Shown here piece after piece: positions 51,787-62,117 of a stretch of DNA of 64,000 nucleotides. The stretch is from contig JAKAKS010000042.1 of NCBI GenBank assembly GCA_021813405.1, forward strand, positions 1-64,000. Direction: 5' to 3'. Under the pieces are notes generated by a model. That model was given only the letters and a program-made list of their open reading frames with translations. It made no database searches and was not told the DNA's origin. Source of the DNA: Nitrospirota bacterium (GTDB lineage Bacteria > Nitrospirota > Thermodesulfovibrionia > Thermodesulfovibrionales > JdFR-88). The number at the start of each line of letters is the position of its first letter. The stretch's first letter is position 1. Made by a program: the position numbers and the translations under genes.

Positions 51787-51884
51787 GGGGGTGTATAGGG
51801 CTCTGGTGTCCCTCCCGGACTTCAAATCCGGTGTTGCCGCCCAAAAGGCGGCAGGGTGGGTTCGATTCCCACACGCTCCCGCCA
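51787..51884 (+). tRNA. selC: tRNA-Sec (UCA anticodon)
   Basis: 8-bp acceptor GGGGGTGT/ACGCTCCC, CCGGAcTTCAAATCCGG anticodon arm, long variable arm GCCGCC-CAAAA-GGCGGC, GTGGG-TTCGATT-CCCAC T arm, encoded GCCA. Confidence 0.95.
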
Positions 51885-52222
51885 ATTATTTCCTTTAAAA
51901 TCAATAACTTGCCTTCAAAAAACTGCTAAAAAAACCGTCAACAGACCGTCAACGGCTATCTCTAAATTCTTAAGAGCATGTGAGCTTCCACGAGTTGCCT
52001 TAGATAAGAAAATAATTCATTCGCACGACCAGACCCGGGGGGGCGAAAAGGCGGGGTTTGATTCTGATCTAAGCGTCAGAGCAGCTTGCAATCTATTACT
52101 TATAGTTCAGCGCGAATACGGGCAAATCGCATAAGTAACAGATTAATCAGAGAATTTATGAAGAAGACTGCTTTTTGAATCTAACTATTTGAATTTTATA
52201 GGCAATTTTGCTACTTTAGTTA

Positions 52223-55200
52223 ATGCAGAAAAACCCCTCGGTCAAGGCTTTTTCAAGCACTGATCTTACTTTCTTTACAAATGAGCCGGGTGCCACTCTC
52301 CTTGACCGGTTCAGGCAGACTCTTAAATATGTCAGGCTTTTCGACATCTTGGTCGGCTATTTTCGGACTAGCGGTTTTTTTCATCTCTACGATTCATTCG
52401 AAACCATCGAGAAGATCCGGATTCTAGTTGGCATCAATGTCGATAAGACAGCCTTTGAAATCATTGAGGCCTCAAAAAACCAGAAAAAACTGGATTTCGA
52501 ATCCCATAAACAGACAAAGGACATCTTTTCTAACAATCTTGCGACCGAAATGGAGCATTCTGAGGACACCTACGATACTGAAATAGGAATAAGAAAGTTC
52601 ATGGAATTCCTCAGATCGGGAAAGCTCGAAATCAAGGCGTATCCTAGCTCAAAGATTCATGCAAAGGTCTATATCAGCAGGTTCCAGGAAGACGCCCTTG
52701 ATTATGGAAGGGTCATAACGGGTTCAAGCAATTTTTCCGACTCGGGTCTTGTGGAGAATCTCGAATTCAATGTCGAGCTGAAAAACAGCGCTGATGTTAA
52801 ATATGCCCTTGATAAGTTCGAGGCGCTCTGGAAAGACGCGGTTGATGTTTCGAAAGAGTATGTCGATACAATCAATGTAAAGACGTGGCTTAACGATCAA
52901 ATCACTCCTTATATGCTTTATCTGAAGTTCCTCTACGAATACTTCAAAGAAGATATAAATATGGACGAGGATATCACGTCTTATCTGCCCGAAGGATTCA
53001 TGGAACTCAAGTATCAAAAGCAGGCAGTCGTTTCAGCCAGGAAGATACTGGACGCATATAACGGGGTCTTCCTTTCAGATGTCGTTGGCCTTGGCAAGAC
53101 CTTTATTTCCGCTCTTCTGGCCCAGCAACTGCCTGGTAAAATACTTGTGATCTGTCCGCCTGTCCTTCAGGAGTACTGGCAAGAGGTGTTTTTTGAATTT
53201 GGCATCCGCGGATTCAAGATCGAGTCCCTTGGAAAACTAGATGATATTCTCAGGGCCGGCACCGATAAATTTGATTACGTGTTCGTAGACGAGGCGCACA
53301 GGTTCAGGAATGAATTGACACAAGGCTATGAAAAGCTGCATGAGATCTGCTTTGGGAAAAAAGTCATTCTGGTTTCAGCGACTCCTTTAAATAACACCAT
53401 CGATGACATCTATAGCCAGATCAAACTCTTCCAGGTACCCAAGAAAAGCACTATTCCTGGCATTTCCGATCTGGAGAAATTCTTCGGGGGCTTGAAAAAG
53501 AAACTCAATAAATTTGACAGAACGGATCCCCAGTATCTGGCCACTCTCAAGACTATTTCAAGGGAAATCAGGGACAAACTTCTGAAGTACGTGATGGTCC
53601 GCCGTACGCGAACAGAGGTCAATAAGTATTTCGGCGACGATATTCAAAAACAAGGGCTCTCGTTCCCCGAAGTAGACGATCCCAAAAGGATCATCTACAC
53701 CTTCGATAATAAAATCGAAAAGGTTTTTAATGAAACCATGAGCTTGCTTAAGGGATTTTCCTATACCAGATATACTCCCTTGCTCTATCTTAAGACTCCG
53801 GTCTCCGAATTTGAGCAGCAGTCTCAGCGCAATATCGGCGGCTTCATGAAAGGTATTCTTGTAAAAAGGCTCGAAAGCAGTTTCTATGCTTTCAATAACA
53901 CCCTTCGGAGATTCATTGAATCTTACGAGAAGTTTATAGCCATGTACGAAAAGGGCACGGTTTACATAGGCAAGAAGGTAAATGTCTATGATTTCCTTGA
54001 TACTGATAATGAAGAAGAACTGTTGAGGCTGGTTGAAGGCGGCAAGGTACAAAAATATGACGTGACGGAGTTCAGGGGAGATTTCCTGACCGGCCTTAAA
54101 AAGGACCTTGCCTTGCTAAGCGAGATAGGGTCTTTATGGAAAGATATTGTTTCCGATCCCAAACTGAATAAGTTTATCGACGACCTTGGGGAAAAAGGAC
54201 CTCTTAAAGACGGGAAGCTCATCGTCTTCACTGAATCAAAGGAAACCGGGGAGTATCTCTATAAAAATCTTGAAAAGGCTTTTCCTTCGACGGTTTTCTT
54301 TTTTTCAAGCGCCGGAGGTGTGTACGAAAATGTCGAGGTAAGCACCCCTGTAGCCCGCGATATGATTAAAGAAAACTTTGATCCCGCAAGCAAGCACAAA
54401 AAGGATACTATCCGGCTTCTTATTACTACGGATATATTGGCTGAAGGAATAAACCTTCATCGGTCGAACACAGTCATCAATTATGACCTGCCATGGAATC
54501 CGATGAGGGTCCTGCAGCGTGTTGGCCGCGTGAACCGCGTTGGCTCTGAGCATGAGCAAATTCATATATTTAATTTTTTCCCTACTTCGCAATCGGATGA
54601 ACACCTCGGGCTTGAGGCGAGCATCAAATCGAAAATACAGGCATTTCACGATACCCTTGGAGAAGATGCCAAGTACCTGACCGAGGAGGAAGTGATCTCA
54701 ACTCATGAGTTGTTTGGCGATAACCTCTATAAGAGATTAAGTGAAAAGAGGACCTTCCAGGGAGAAGATGAAGAGGAAAGGTCCGAGCTGGAGTATTTGC
54801 AAATACTTAGAGATGTAAGGGATAAAAACTCCCCCCTTTTCGAGCAGATAAAGCGTCTCCCCAAAAAGGCCAGGACTTGCCGCAAAAACGATGAGGTCAA
54901 ACAAGACTGCCTAATTACCTTTTTCCGTAAAGGGAAACTGAAAAAGTTCTTCCGGGCCAGCGGGCCGGAGTCGAAGGAGCTTACATTCTTCGAAGCCGTG
55001 GACCTCTTTAGATGCCTGGAGTCAGCCAGAAAGCTTCAAACACCTAAAGAATTTTATCCCCTTCTCGATCAGAACAAGGCGATGTTCGATTTGGCCGTAT
55101 CAGGCGAGACCGCTGAGATAGTTAACAGTAAGGGAAGCTCTAATGAGGCGTATGTTATTAAACGGCTCAAGGCAAAAGAAATGAAGCTGTTTCCTGGGTT

Positions 55201-55450
55201 CACTGAAGATGATGAGGACTTTTTACAATCGCTCCTCAGGGCATTTGAGAACGGGATAATGCCTAAGAACACAAGCAAGCGGATAAAGAAAGAAATAGAA
55301 AAAGAGGTAAACCCATTAAAGGTGCTCGCCATACTGAAAAAGAATATCAATCTATCTATTCTGGATACCGGCACGGTCGGCCAGGGGGGCATTCAGGATA
55401 GGCGGGAAGTCATTCTATCAGAATATCTGACGGTGGCCGAAAAATCATGA
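52223..55450 (+). CDS. PLD-like nuclease / SNF2-type superfamily 2 helicase
   Basis: N-terminal PLD motif IHAKVYI...GSSNFSDSGL; DVVGLGKTFISALLA Walker A, DEAHRFRN, LQRVGRVNRVGS motif VI. Confidence 0.93.
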   Translation: MQKNPSVKAFSSTDLTFFTNEPGATLLDRFRQTLKYVRLFDILVGYFRTSGFFHLYDSFETIEKIRILVGINVDKTAFEIIEASKNQKKLDFESHKQTKDIFSNNLATEMEHSEDTYDTEIGIRKFMEFLRSGKLEIKAYPSSKIHAKVYISRFQEDALDYGRVITGSSNFSDSGLVENLEFNVELKNSADVKYALDKFEALWKDAVDVSKEYVDTINVKTWLNDQITPYMLYLKFLYEYFKEDINMDEDITSYLPEGFMELKYQKQAVVSARKILDAYNGVFLSDVVGLGKTFISALLAQQLPGKILVICPPVLQEYWQEVFFEFGIRGFKIESLGKLDDILRAGTDKFDYVFVDEAHRFRNELTQGYEKLHEICFGKKVILVSATPLNNTIDDIYSQIKLFQVPKKSTIPGISDLEKFFGGLKKKLNKFDRTDPQYLATLKTISREIRDKLLKYVMVRRTRTEVNKYFGDDIQKQGLSFPEVDDPKRIIYTFDNKIEKVFNETMSLLKGFSYTRYTPLLYLKTPVSEFEQQSQRNIGGFMKGILVKRLESSFYAFNNTLRRFIESYEKFIAMYEKGTVYIGKKVNVYDFLDTDNEEELLRLVEGGKVQKYDVTEFRGDFLTGLKKDLALLSEIGSLWKDIVSDPKLNKFIDDLGEKGPLKDGKLIVFTESKETGEYLYKNLEKAFPSTVFFFSSAGGVYENVEVSTPVARDMIKENFDPASKHKKDTIRLLITTDILAEGINLHRSNTVINYDLPWNPMRVLQRVGRVNRVGSEHEQIHIFNFFPTSQSDEHLGLEASIKSKIQAFHDTLGEDAKYLTEEEVISTHELFGDNLYKRLSEKRTFQGEDEEERSELEYLQILRDVRDKNSPLFEQIKRLPKKARTCRKNDEVKQDCLITFFRKGKLKKFFRASGPESKELTFFEAVDLFRCLESARKLQTPKEFYPLLDQNKAMFDLAVSGETAEIVNSKGSSNEAYVIKRLKAKEMKLFPGFTEDDEDFLQSLLRAFENGIMPKNTSKRIKKEIEKEVNPLKVLAILKKNINLSILDTGTVGQGGIQDRREVILSEYLTVAEKS

Positions 55451-58400
55451 CAAGAGACGAAGCGGCCAGACTGGTTAAGGAAACCTTTGATAACCCCTTT
55501 GATGAGGACAGGTTCCGTCTTTTTGCCAAAAATCTTTTAAATGAACTGGATGAATCAAAGGCGCAGGATTACAGAGGTGCATATATCCCAGATGCATTTA
55601 AAGAGCATGTCAGAAGTTATAAGCGCATAGGCAAGTATACAGACCCCAATGGGACCGAGCTTGATGTCCTCGCAGTTTATTTGAAAAAAGAGGCAGCGCT
55701 GGAACGTGCCCGTACCATGCAGCGCAATTTTGTAGCCCGGTATCTCAAACAACGCGGGGAGAAGGATGCCGCCATAGTGGCCTTTTGCACCGATGGCCTG
55801 CCGGACTGGCGCTTTTCTTTTGTGCATATGGATTACAGGACGGTCCAGGAAGAAAGTGGCAAAGTTAAAGTCAAAGAGGACCTAACGCCTGCAAGGAGAT
55901 ATTCCTTCCTTGTTGGCGTAAACGAGCCAAATCACACCGCGCAACAGCAGCTTGCCCCACTTCTTGAGAGCGAAAAAAATCCCGTTCTTAGCGAGATCGA
56001 GCGGGCGTTTAATATCGAGTCGGTTACAAAAGAGTTCTTTAGCCGATATAAGAACTTGTTCCTTTCCGTTAAAGAAGAATTAGACGGCCTTGTTTCCAGT
56101 GATAAGAGAATAAAGGCTGAATTTGAAAAAAGGAATATCGAGACCGGAAATTTCGCCAAAAAGCTCCTGGGTCAGATTGTTTTCCTCTATTTCATTCAAA
56201 AGAAGGGCTGGCTCGGAGTTGAAAAGGACAAGCCATGGGGCAGCGGTCCTAAGAATTTCATGCGGAAGCTGTTTGATAAAGAAATCGCTTCCTACGATAA
56301 TTTCTTTAACGATATACTTGAACCCCTCTTTTACGAAGCACTAGCAATAGACAGGGGGGAAGTGTCCTTCTATAGCCGCTTCAACTGCAAAATCCCTTTC
56401 CTGAATGGTGGCTTATTTGAGCCAATTAACGGCTATAACTGGGAGGAAATTGATATTTTTCTAAAAAATGAGACCCTTAGAGAAATATTCAACACATTCG
56501 ATCTTTATAATTTTACAGTGCGAGAAGACGAGCCCCTGGAAAGGGAAGTCGCCGTCGATCCTGAAATGCTTGGAAAGGTATTTGAGAACCTGCTTGAGAT
56601 AAAGGATCGGAAATCAAAAGGCGCTTACTACACACCCCGCGAGATCGTTCACTACATGTGCCAGGAAAGCCTTATCGAGTACCTAGATACAGCTCTGGGC
56701 ATTCAAAAAATGAGTATTGCAAACCAGAAGCAAGTGCAAAAGAAACTAATCGGAGAGGATGATCCCGATCAAGAAGTCCTTACAGTCATACAGAAACCGA
56801 TCCCGCGGTCAGACATTGAGGCATTCGTCAGACGCGGTGATTTTGCCATAAATAACGATTTGGCAAAAGAGCAGGGGACAACGTCTTACAAATACAAAAT
56901 GCCAGAGAGCATAAGGAGTAATGCCATTCTCCTGGATGACAAACTTGCCAGCATTAAAATCTGCGATCCCGCTATTGGATCTGGGGCTTTCCCCGTCGGT
57001 ATTATGCACGAGATCATCCGGGCTAGGGAGACACTGACCACATATATTCTTCCGCCATTAGCGTACCCATACATCAAGGACATAGCCGACAAAAAAAGAA
57101 CGGCTTATGATTTCAAACGACACGCTATTCAAGAGAGCATTTATGGCGTTGATATCGATGCCGGTGCCGTGGATATTGCAAAACTGAGGCTCTGGCTCTC
57201 TCTGGTCGTCGACGAGGACGACTTCAAATCAATAAAGCCGCTGCCGAATCTTGATTACAAGATTGTCTGTGGAAATTCGCTTTCAAGCGTAAATGAGATG
57301 TTTCACCATGGTAATCTTAAAGAGCTTGAAAATCAAAAGCAAAAATATTTTGAAGAAACGAATCCCAGAAAGAAGGCCGAGTTCAAGGAAAATATCGATG
57401 GTCTTTTAAAGGAGATTACGCACGAGGACCGGCATTTCGATTTCAAGATATACTTCAGTGAGGTCTTCCAAAAGGGTGGATTTGATATTGTGATAGCCAA
57501 TCCACCCTATGTGCGCCAGGAGTCTATTAAGGATTTAAAGCCGGCTTTAAAAAAGGAGTTCGGCGATTTTTATTGTGGGATGGCAGATATTTATACGTAT
57601 TTTTATAAGAGAGGAGTCGAGATACTTCGGCCCGGTGGGCACCTGTGTTTTATCGCACCAAACAAGTTCATGCGCGCTGGCTATGGCAAGAACACGCGCT
57701 TGCTATTGGCTTTGGGGACGACTCCACGGATTGTTATAGATTTTTGCGACCTGCCCATCTTCGATGCTACGACTTATCCTTCAATAATTCTTATCGAGAA
57801 CAGGTATCCCGGAAAAGATGAAAAGGCATTGACTGCAACGTTTACAAACGCATCACAACTTGAGCGGTTGGAGGAAACCCTTCAGGGAATCGGTTTTCCA
57901 ATGCCTGTATCATCACTCCGGGAAGAAGGCTGGAATCTAGAGCGCCCCGAAGTTCTGGCATTGATGGAGAAATTGCGCAAAGCGGGAGTTCCACTCGGGG
58001 AATATGTGCACGGCAAATTCTATTATGGCATTAAGACCGGACTTAACGAGGCGTTTGTCATTGATGAGGAAACTCGGCAGAAACTCATTTCTGAAGACCC
58101 TAAGAGCAAGGAATTAATAAAACCTTGGCTTCGGGGCAGAGACATAAAGAAATGGCAGGCGGGATGGGCGGGGCTTTATGTGATAAACATCGCCAGCAGC
58201 TCGAACAAGCAATGGCCATGGTCTGATGAGATGACTGAGGGGAAAGCAAGAAAGATATTCGATCATACTTACCCTGCTGTAAATGACTATCTGTCGCAGT
58301 GGGAAGACAGGCTCACAAAGCGGGACGATCAGGGCAAGTTCTGGTGGGAATTGCGGTCATGCGCTTACTATGAGGAGTTCGAGGCGCCGAAGATCGTTTA

Positions 58401-58779
58401 TCCTAATATCACTAAGACCAACATATTTGCATTTGACACAAGTGGTGTTTTAACAAACCAGAAATGCTTTATAATCCCGACCGACGATCTTTGCCTTTTA
58501 GCAATACTTAATTCCAAGCTTGTAATGCAGTGGTTTGAATCGACTCTTCCATTATTGCGGGGCGGGTTTTTTGAGCCCGGTGCTATTTTTATGCAGCATT
58601 TCCCCGTTGCATTGGGTTCGGAAAAACAGAAGGCTTCAATTATTGAGCGTGTCAAAAAAATTCTTTCGGATTCTGACAGCTCCGCTGTGACTCGTCTGGA
58701 AGGGGAAATAAACAAGCTGGTCTATGCCCTCTACGGCCTCACACCGGAAGAGATTGACATTGTGGAGGGGAAAGGCTGA
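55447..58779 (+). CDS. Eco57I-type N6-adenine methyltransferase with TaqI-C-like specificity domain
   Basis: KGAYYTPREIVHYM, DPAIGSGAFPVGI, NPPYVRQ; C-terminal IKTGLNEAFVID...RGRDIKKW; ATGA overlap with helicase. Confidence 0.93.
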   Translation: MTRDEAARLVKETFDNPFDEDRFRLFAKNLLNELDESKAQDYRGAYIPDAFKEHVRSYKRIGKYTDPNGTELDVLAVYLKKEAALERARTMQRNFVARYLKQRGEKDAAIVAFCTDGLPDWRFSFVHMDYRTVQEESGKVKVKEDLTPARRYSFLVGVNEPNHTAQQQLAPLLESEKNPVLSEIERAFNIESVTKEFFSRYKNLFLSVKEELDGLVSSDKRIKAEFEKRNIETGNFAKKLLGQIVFLYFIQKKGWLGVEKDKPWGSGPKNFMRKLFDKEIASYDNFFNDILEPLFYEALAIDRGEVSFYSRFNCKIPFLNGGLFEPINGYNWEEIDIFLKNETLREIFNTFDLYNFTVREDEPLEREVAVDPEMLGKVFENLLEIKDRKSKGAYYTPREIVHYMCQESLIEYLDTALGIQKMSIANQKQVQKKLIGEDDPDQEVLTVIQKPIPRSDIEAFVRRGDFAINNDLAKEQGTTSYKYKMPESIRSNAILLDDKLASIKICDPAIGSGAFPVGIMHEIIRARETLTTYILPPLAYPYIKDIADKKRTAYDFKRHAIQESIYGVDIDAGAVDIAKLRLWLSLVVDEDDFKSIKPLPNLDYKIVCGNSLSSVNEMFHHGNLKELENQKQKYFEETNPRKKAEFKENIDGLLKEITHEDRHFDFKIYFSEVFQKGGFDIVIANPPYVRQESIKDLKPALKKEFGDFYCGMADIYTYFYKRGVEILRPGGHLCFIAPNKFMRAGYGKNTRLLLALGTTPRIVIDFCDLPIFDATTYPSIILIENRYPGKDEKALTATFTNASQLERLEETLQGIGFPMPVSSLREEGWNLERPEVLALMEKLRKAGVPLGEYVHGKFYYGIKTGLNEAFVIDEETRQKLISEDPKSKELIKPWLRGRDIKKWQAGWAGLYVINIASSSNKQWPWSDEMTEGKARKIFDHTYPAVNDYLSQWEDRLTKRDDQGKFWWELRSCAYYEEFEAPKIVYPNITKTNIFAFDTSGVLTNQKCFIIPTDDLCLLAILNSKLVMQWFESTLPLLRGGFFEPGAIFMQHFPVALGSEKQKASIIERVKKILSDSDSSAVTRLEGEINKLVYALYGLTPEEIDIVEGKG

Positions 58780-58818
58780 TGAGAAACAATAAACAGTATA
58801 ATTATCAGGAAACCATCT

Positions 58819-60855
58819 ATGGCAAATATAGTTATTAATAGATTCGCCCTTGATATAGCGAAGAAGGATATTGAGGTATCTTTCTTCAGAGGAAACTATA
58901 CTCATTATTTGAAAGGCAAGAAACCTACTTATCTTCATGAAGATTTAGAAAGAACCGAAAATGCCAAGGATATAATAGATTGGCTGAAAGATTTCAGGGA
59001 AGAAGAAATCGGCAATGAACCATCGATTTATTTTTCTTTCTATGAATCTGTCGGATCAGAAAAAAAAGCAGTAATTAATACCTATAACCAAAAGTTCAAA
59101 AAACTATTTATCAGGGAGACCCTCCTTAGGTTATTTCTTAACAAGGACCTTTTCATCGAACCGTATAAAGAAGGATGCGATTTCTGTGTTTATCAGAAAG
59201 CCGGAACTGAAAATGATTTTGATAAATACATAAGATATGATTTCGTCATCTATTGCTATTATGATAAAAGTTCAAAAAGGCATTTTAACGAGCTTTCCAT
59301 CAGTATCGGTAGCGAAGATACATATTTCCCCAAACGAAATAAAGCCGAACTGACCGACCATCATAAGGTGCTTCACCAAAATCTTCTGCTGAGATATGAG
59401 GAAGTAAAATCCGATATCGATGGTTCTCAGGCTCAAATTTCAGCAAAAGCTGATTTTGAAATACGTAAAAAGTTAGGAATTTTCCCGAAACCTCATTTTC
59501 AATTCTATAAAAGAAACTATGACCTTATTGATAAATTTGTTAAAGAGAGTTTTTCTTCTTTAGACAACGAATATTTAAAAATTTATATACCATTTAAAAA
59601 GTTGGATGATTCCCAAATCAAATATGTATCATTTGAATCCAATAAAATGATTTTTGGAAATAACCAGACGGATTCCAATCCGATTAATGGTATGCGGGAT
59701 CATGGTCAACATAAAAAGCCAGAAAATATTGGAAATACAAAACTGCTTTTTATCTATCCAGATTCTGAATCGGCCAATAAATTGTTCACATACTTTTCGA
59801 GGGGCTATCGCCACTTCCCTGGATTAGAATCCTATGTCGGCATTCCTGCACAGCCGGCGGAAATAAAAATCAAATATGACGATTTTATCGTGTTGCCGCA
59901 AAAGCTTGAGAGTGAATTGCCAGAGAGTTCATATGAAAACCTTATAGCCATATGTATTATGCCGTTTAACAAGCAAAATGCTACGGCTGAACAATCTAGC
60001 GCTTACTTTAAAATTAAAGAAATACTGCTCAAGAAAAATATAGCCTCCCAATTCCTTGAGCGTGGCAAAATCTTTTTAGAAAATTTTCATTATTATCTCC
60101 CAAACATATCCATAGCGATGCTTGCCAAGTTAGGAGGCGTCCCGTGGAAATTGCCGACCGATAAGTATAATCAACTAATTATTGGATTCAATATTTTTAG
60201 AAGCAAGGTCAATAGCTTCATCGGATCAGCTATCTACTTTGACAATGAAGGATTACTGAAGCGCATAGATTCCTTTGAGGAGAAGAATTCTGTTCGGGAG
60301 ATTACTCAATCAGTTAGGAACTCTATATCAAATTACATAGAACTGAATCAATCCTGCGATAGTCTGGTTATACATTATTTTAAACCGCCGTCAGGAGAAG
60401 AGAGAATATCAATTGAAAAAATGCTTTCAACCGAATTAAATCTTAAAATTCCTATTGTGTTTGTTGAAGTTAATGATGTGAAGACGTCAACGGATATCTG
60501 TTTTGATTTGGGATATGATCTTCTCATGCCTCGAAGTGGGACCTATATTGGGTTGAAACCAAATGAATATTTACTTTTCAATAATTTAAGGTACTGGGAA
60601 AAACCCGTTAATCCGATCCGACAGGAAGAATATCCAGTCAAAATAAAGATCTATGATCCAAGCGGGTCATTCCCTCATGATATGCTAATAGATCAGATAT
60701 ATGAATTCTCCAGATTGTATTGGAAGGGACTTAAACAAAAAGCTCAACCGGTTACGACGTTATATTCAAAAATGATAGCAGAGTACGTTTCGCATTTTGA
60801 AGACAATCAAATACCCGATAATAATACTGCCCACCGAACAATTTGGTTTGTATGA
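58819..60855 (+). CDS. Prokaryotic Argonaute (full-length, long-B-like, predicted catalytically inactive)
   Basis: MID AYFKIKEILLKKNIASQFL...NISIAMLAKLGGVPWKL; PIWI IIGFNIFRSK, LVIHYFKPPSGEE, LMPRSGTYIGL, YWKGLKQKAQPVTTLYSKMIAEYVSHF. Confidence 0.92.
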   Translation: MANIVINRFALDIAKKDIEVSFFRGNYTHYLKGKKPTYLHEDLERTENAKDIIDWLKDFREEEIGNEPSIYFSFYESVGSEKKAVINTYNQKFKKLFIRETLLRLFLNKDLFIEPYKEGCDFCVYQKAGTENDFDKYIRYDFVIYCYYDKSSKRHFNELSISIGSEDTYFPKRNKAELTDHHKVLHQNLLLRYEEVKSDIDGSQAQISAKADFEIRKKLGIFPKPHFQFYKRNYDLIDKFVKESFSSLDNEYLKIYIPFKKLDDSQIKYVSFESNKMIFGNNQTDSNPINGMRDHGQHKKPENIGNTKLLFIYPDSESANKLFTYFSRGYRHFPGLESYVGIPAQPAEIKIKYDDFIVLPQKLESELPESSYENLIAICIMPFNKQNATAEQSSAYFKIKEILLKKNIASQFLERGKIFLENFHYYLPNISIAMLAKLGGVPWKLPTDKYNQLIIGFNIFRSKVNSFIGSAIYFDNEGLLKRIDSFEEKNSVREITQSVRNSISNYIELNQSCDSLVIHYFKPPSGEERISIEKMLSTELNLKIPIVFVEVNDVKTSTDICFDLGYDLLMPRSGTYIGLKPNEYLLFNNLRYWEKPVNPIRQEEYPVKIKIYDPSGSFPHDMLIDQIYEFSRLYWKGLKQKAQPVTTLYSKMIAEYVSHFEDNQIPDNNTAHRTIWFV

Positions 60856-62117
60856 AAGAGCTCAAGGATATAATATTCTTTACCGGCGCCGGTTTTTCAA
60901 AACCAGCGGCATGTAAGATGTCTATGGAAATGCTGGCCGATTTACAAAGCCTCAGCAATGATGGGAATAGTATATTCACGCAGACTGAGAGGAAGACGAT
61001 AAAATTTATTTTGTCCTGTCTTTATTACCATGCCCAGTGGCGTTCATTGGAAACCGACGGAAAATATTCTTATCAGCCGAACATAGAAGAATTCGCAATG
61101 CTTTTACGGAGAATTCAAAACAGAGAAAATCTCTTACCCTATCCTGTTACAGGTAATTGGTCTGATAAAATTATACAGTTAGAATACGAGTTTAGAATAG
61201 AAAATCGGGATTCAGAATTGGATCTATATGATTCTATTGAAAGAAAAATTAAAACTCACTGTTATCCGAACTGGCTTAATGTGAACAACACAGATTTTCT
61301 GAATCCTATGGTTGATTTTTTTAGAGACAAACCTGGCATTGATACAAAATTGGAGTGGTTTACGTTAAATAACGACCTTGTTTTAGAAGAGCAATTTAAA
61401 AATGATAATAGTGTTTACACCGGCTTCGTAAGTCAGAAATGGGTAGGATTTGATAAGACAATAATCGGTGAAGACACTTATAATGCCGGGCGGATTAATT
61501 ACTACAAGTTGCATGGGTCGATTGATTGGCTGAGAATGAATGATGGCACAGTAAGAAAGATTAACCAAAGCATTGATGAAACGGAAATTGATACCAAGAC
61601 GGCTCCGTTTTTAATATTTGGTCATGGCACGAAGCTATTTACGATTGATCCATTCTTTAGTTTGTTAAAAATATTTCACGACCAGCTTCATGAAAAGAGA
61701 TATTTTTTTATTATCGGCTATAGTTTTTTTGATCCACATGTAAATAATTTGATTTTCAATGAATTAATGACTAATCCCGACCAAGATAAAAAAATCATTG
61801 TTGTCAATCCAAAGATGCCTTCATTAATGTTTAATGATGTTGATTTTGAAAAGCGATACGGCTTTGATAAGATATTGAAAAAAGAATCTACGGTACAACT
61901 CGTTAATTTGTTTAAAGATATACAAAAAAATAATTTCTATTCTGATATGCCGGAATTTAATATGACGCAAATATCGACTGAATCACTTGTTTATATCAAC
62001 TGTAGTGGGGAAGAGTTTATTTCAAAAATGTTTACAGGAGCTGAAGGCGCATATGGTATTACTGCTTTAATTGAGAGTCTAAGAAATGAAGCGCAAGGTA
62101 AGGGGCAACAATTCTAA
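60852..62117 (+). CDS. SIR2-family effector (stand-alone, no APAZ-like region evident)
   Basis: IIFFTGAGFSKPAA nucleotide-binding motif, YYKLHGSIDW catalytic-His motif, FFIIGYSFFDPHVN; ATG 60852 overlaps the Argonaute TGA. Confidence 0.9.
   Translation: MKELKDIIFFTGAGFSKPAACKMSMEMLADLQSLSNDGNSIFTQTERKTIKFILSCLYYHAQWRSLETDGKYSYQPNIEEFAMLLRRIQNRENLLPYPVTGNWSDKIIQLEYEFRIENRDSELDLYDSIERKIKTHCYPNWLNVNNTDFLNPMVDFFRDKPGIDTKLEWFTLNNDLVLEEQFKNDNSVYTGFVSQKWVGFDKTIIGEDTYNAGRINYYKLHGSIDWLRMNDGTVRKINQSIDETEIDTKTAPFLIFGHGTKLFTIDPFFSLLKIFHDQLHEKRYFFIIGYSFFDPHVNNLIFNELMTNPDQDKKIIVVNPKMPSLMFNDVDFEKRYGFDKILKKESTVQLVNLFKDIQKNNFYSDMPEFNMTQISTESLVYINCSGEEFISKMFTGAEGAYGITALIESLRNEAQGKGQQF

Noticed and set aside
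51787-51884. tRNA-Leu/Ser or opal suppressor because of the long variable arm
   Set aside because: 8-bp acceptor stem, UCA anticodon and arm layout match bacterial tRNA-Sec
51856-52134. ORF spanning the end of tRNA-Sec as a remnant integrase
   Set aside because: Starts inside the tRNA gene and shows no integrase catalytic motifs
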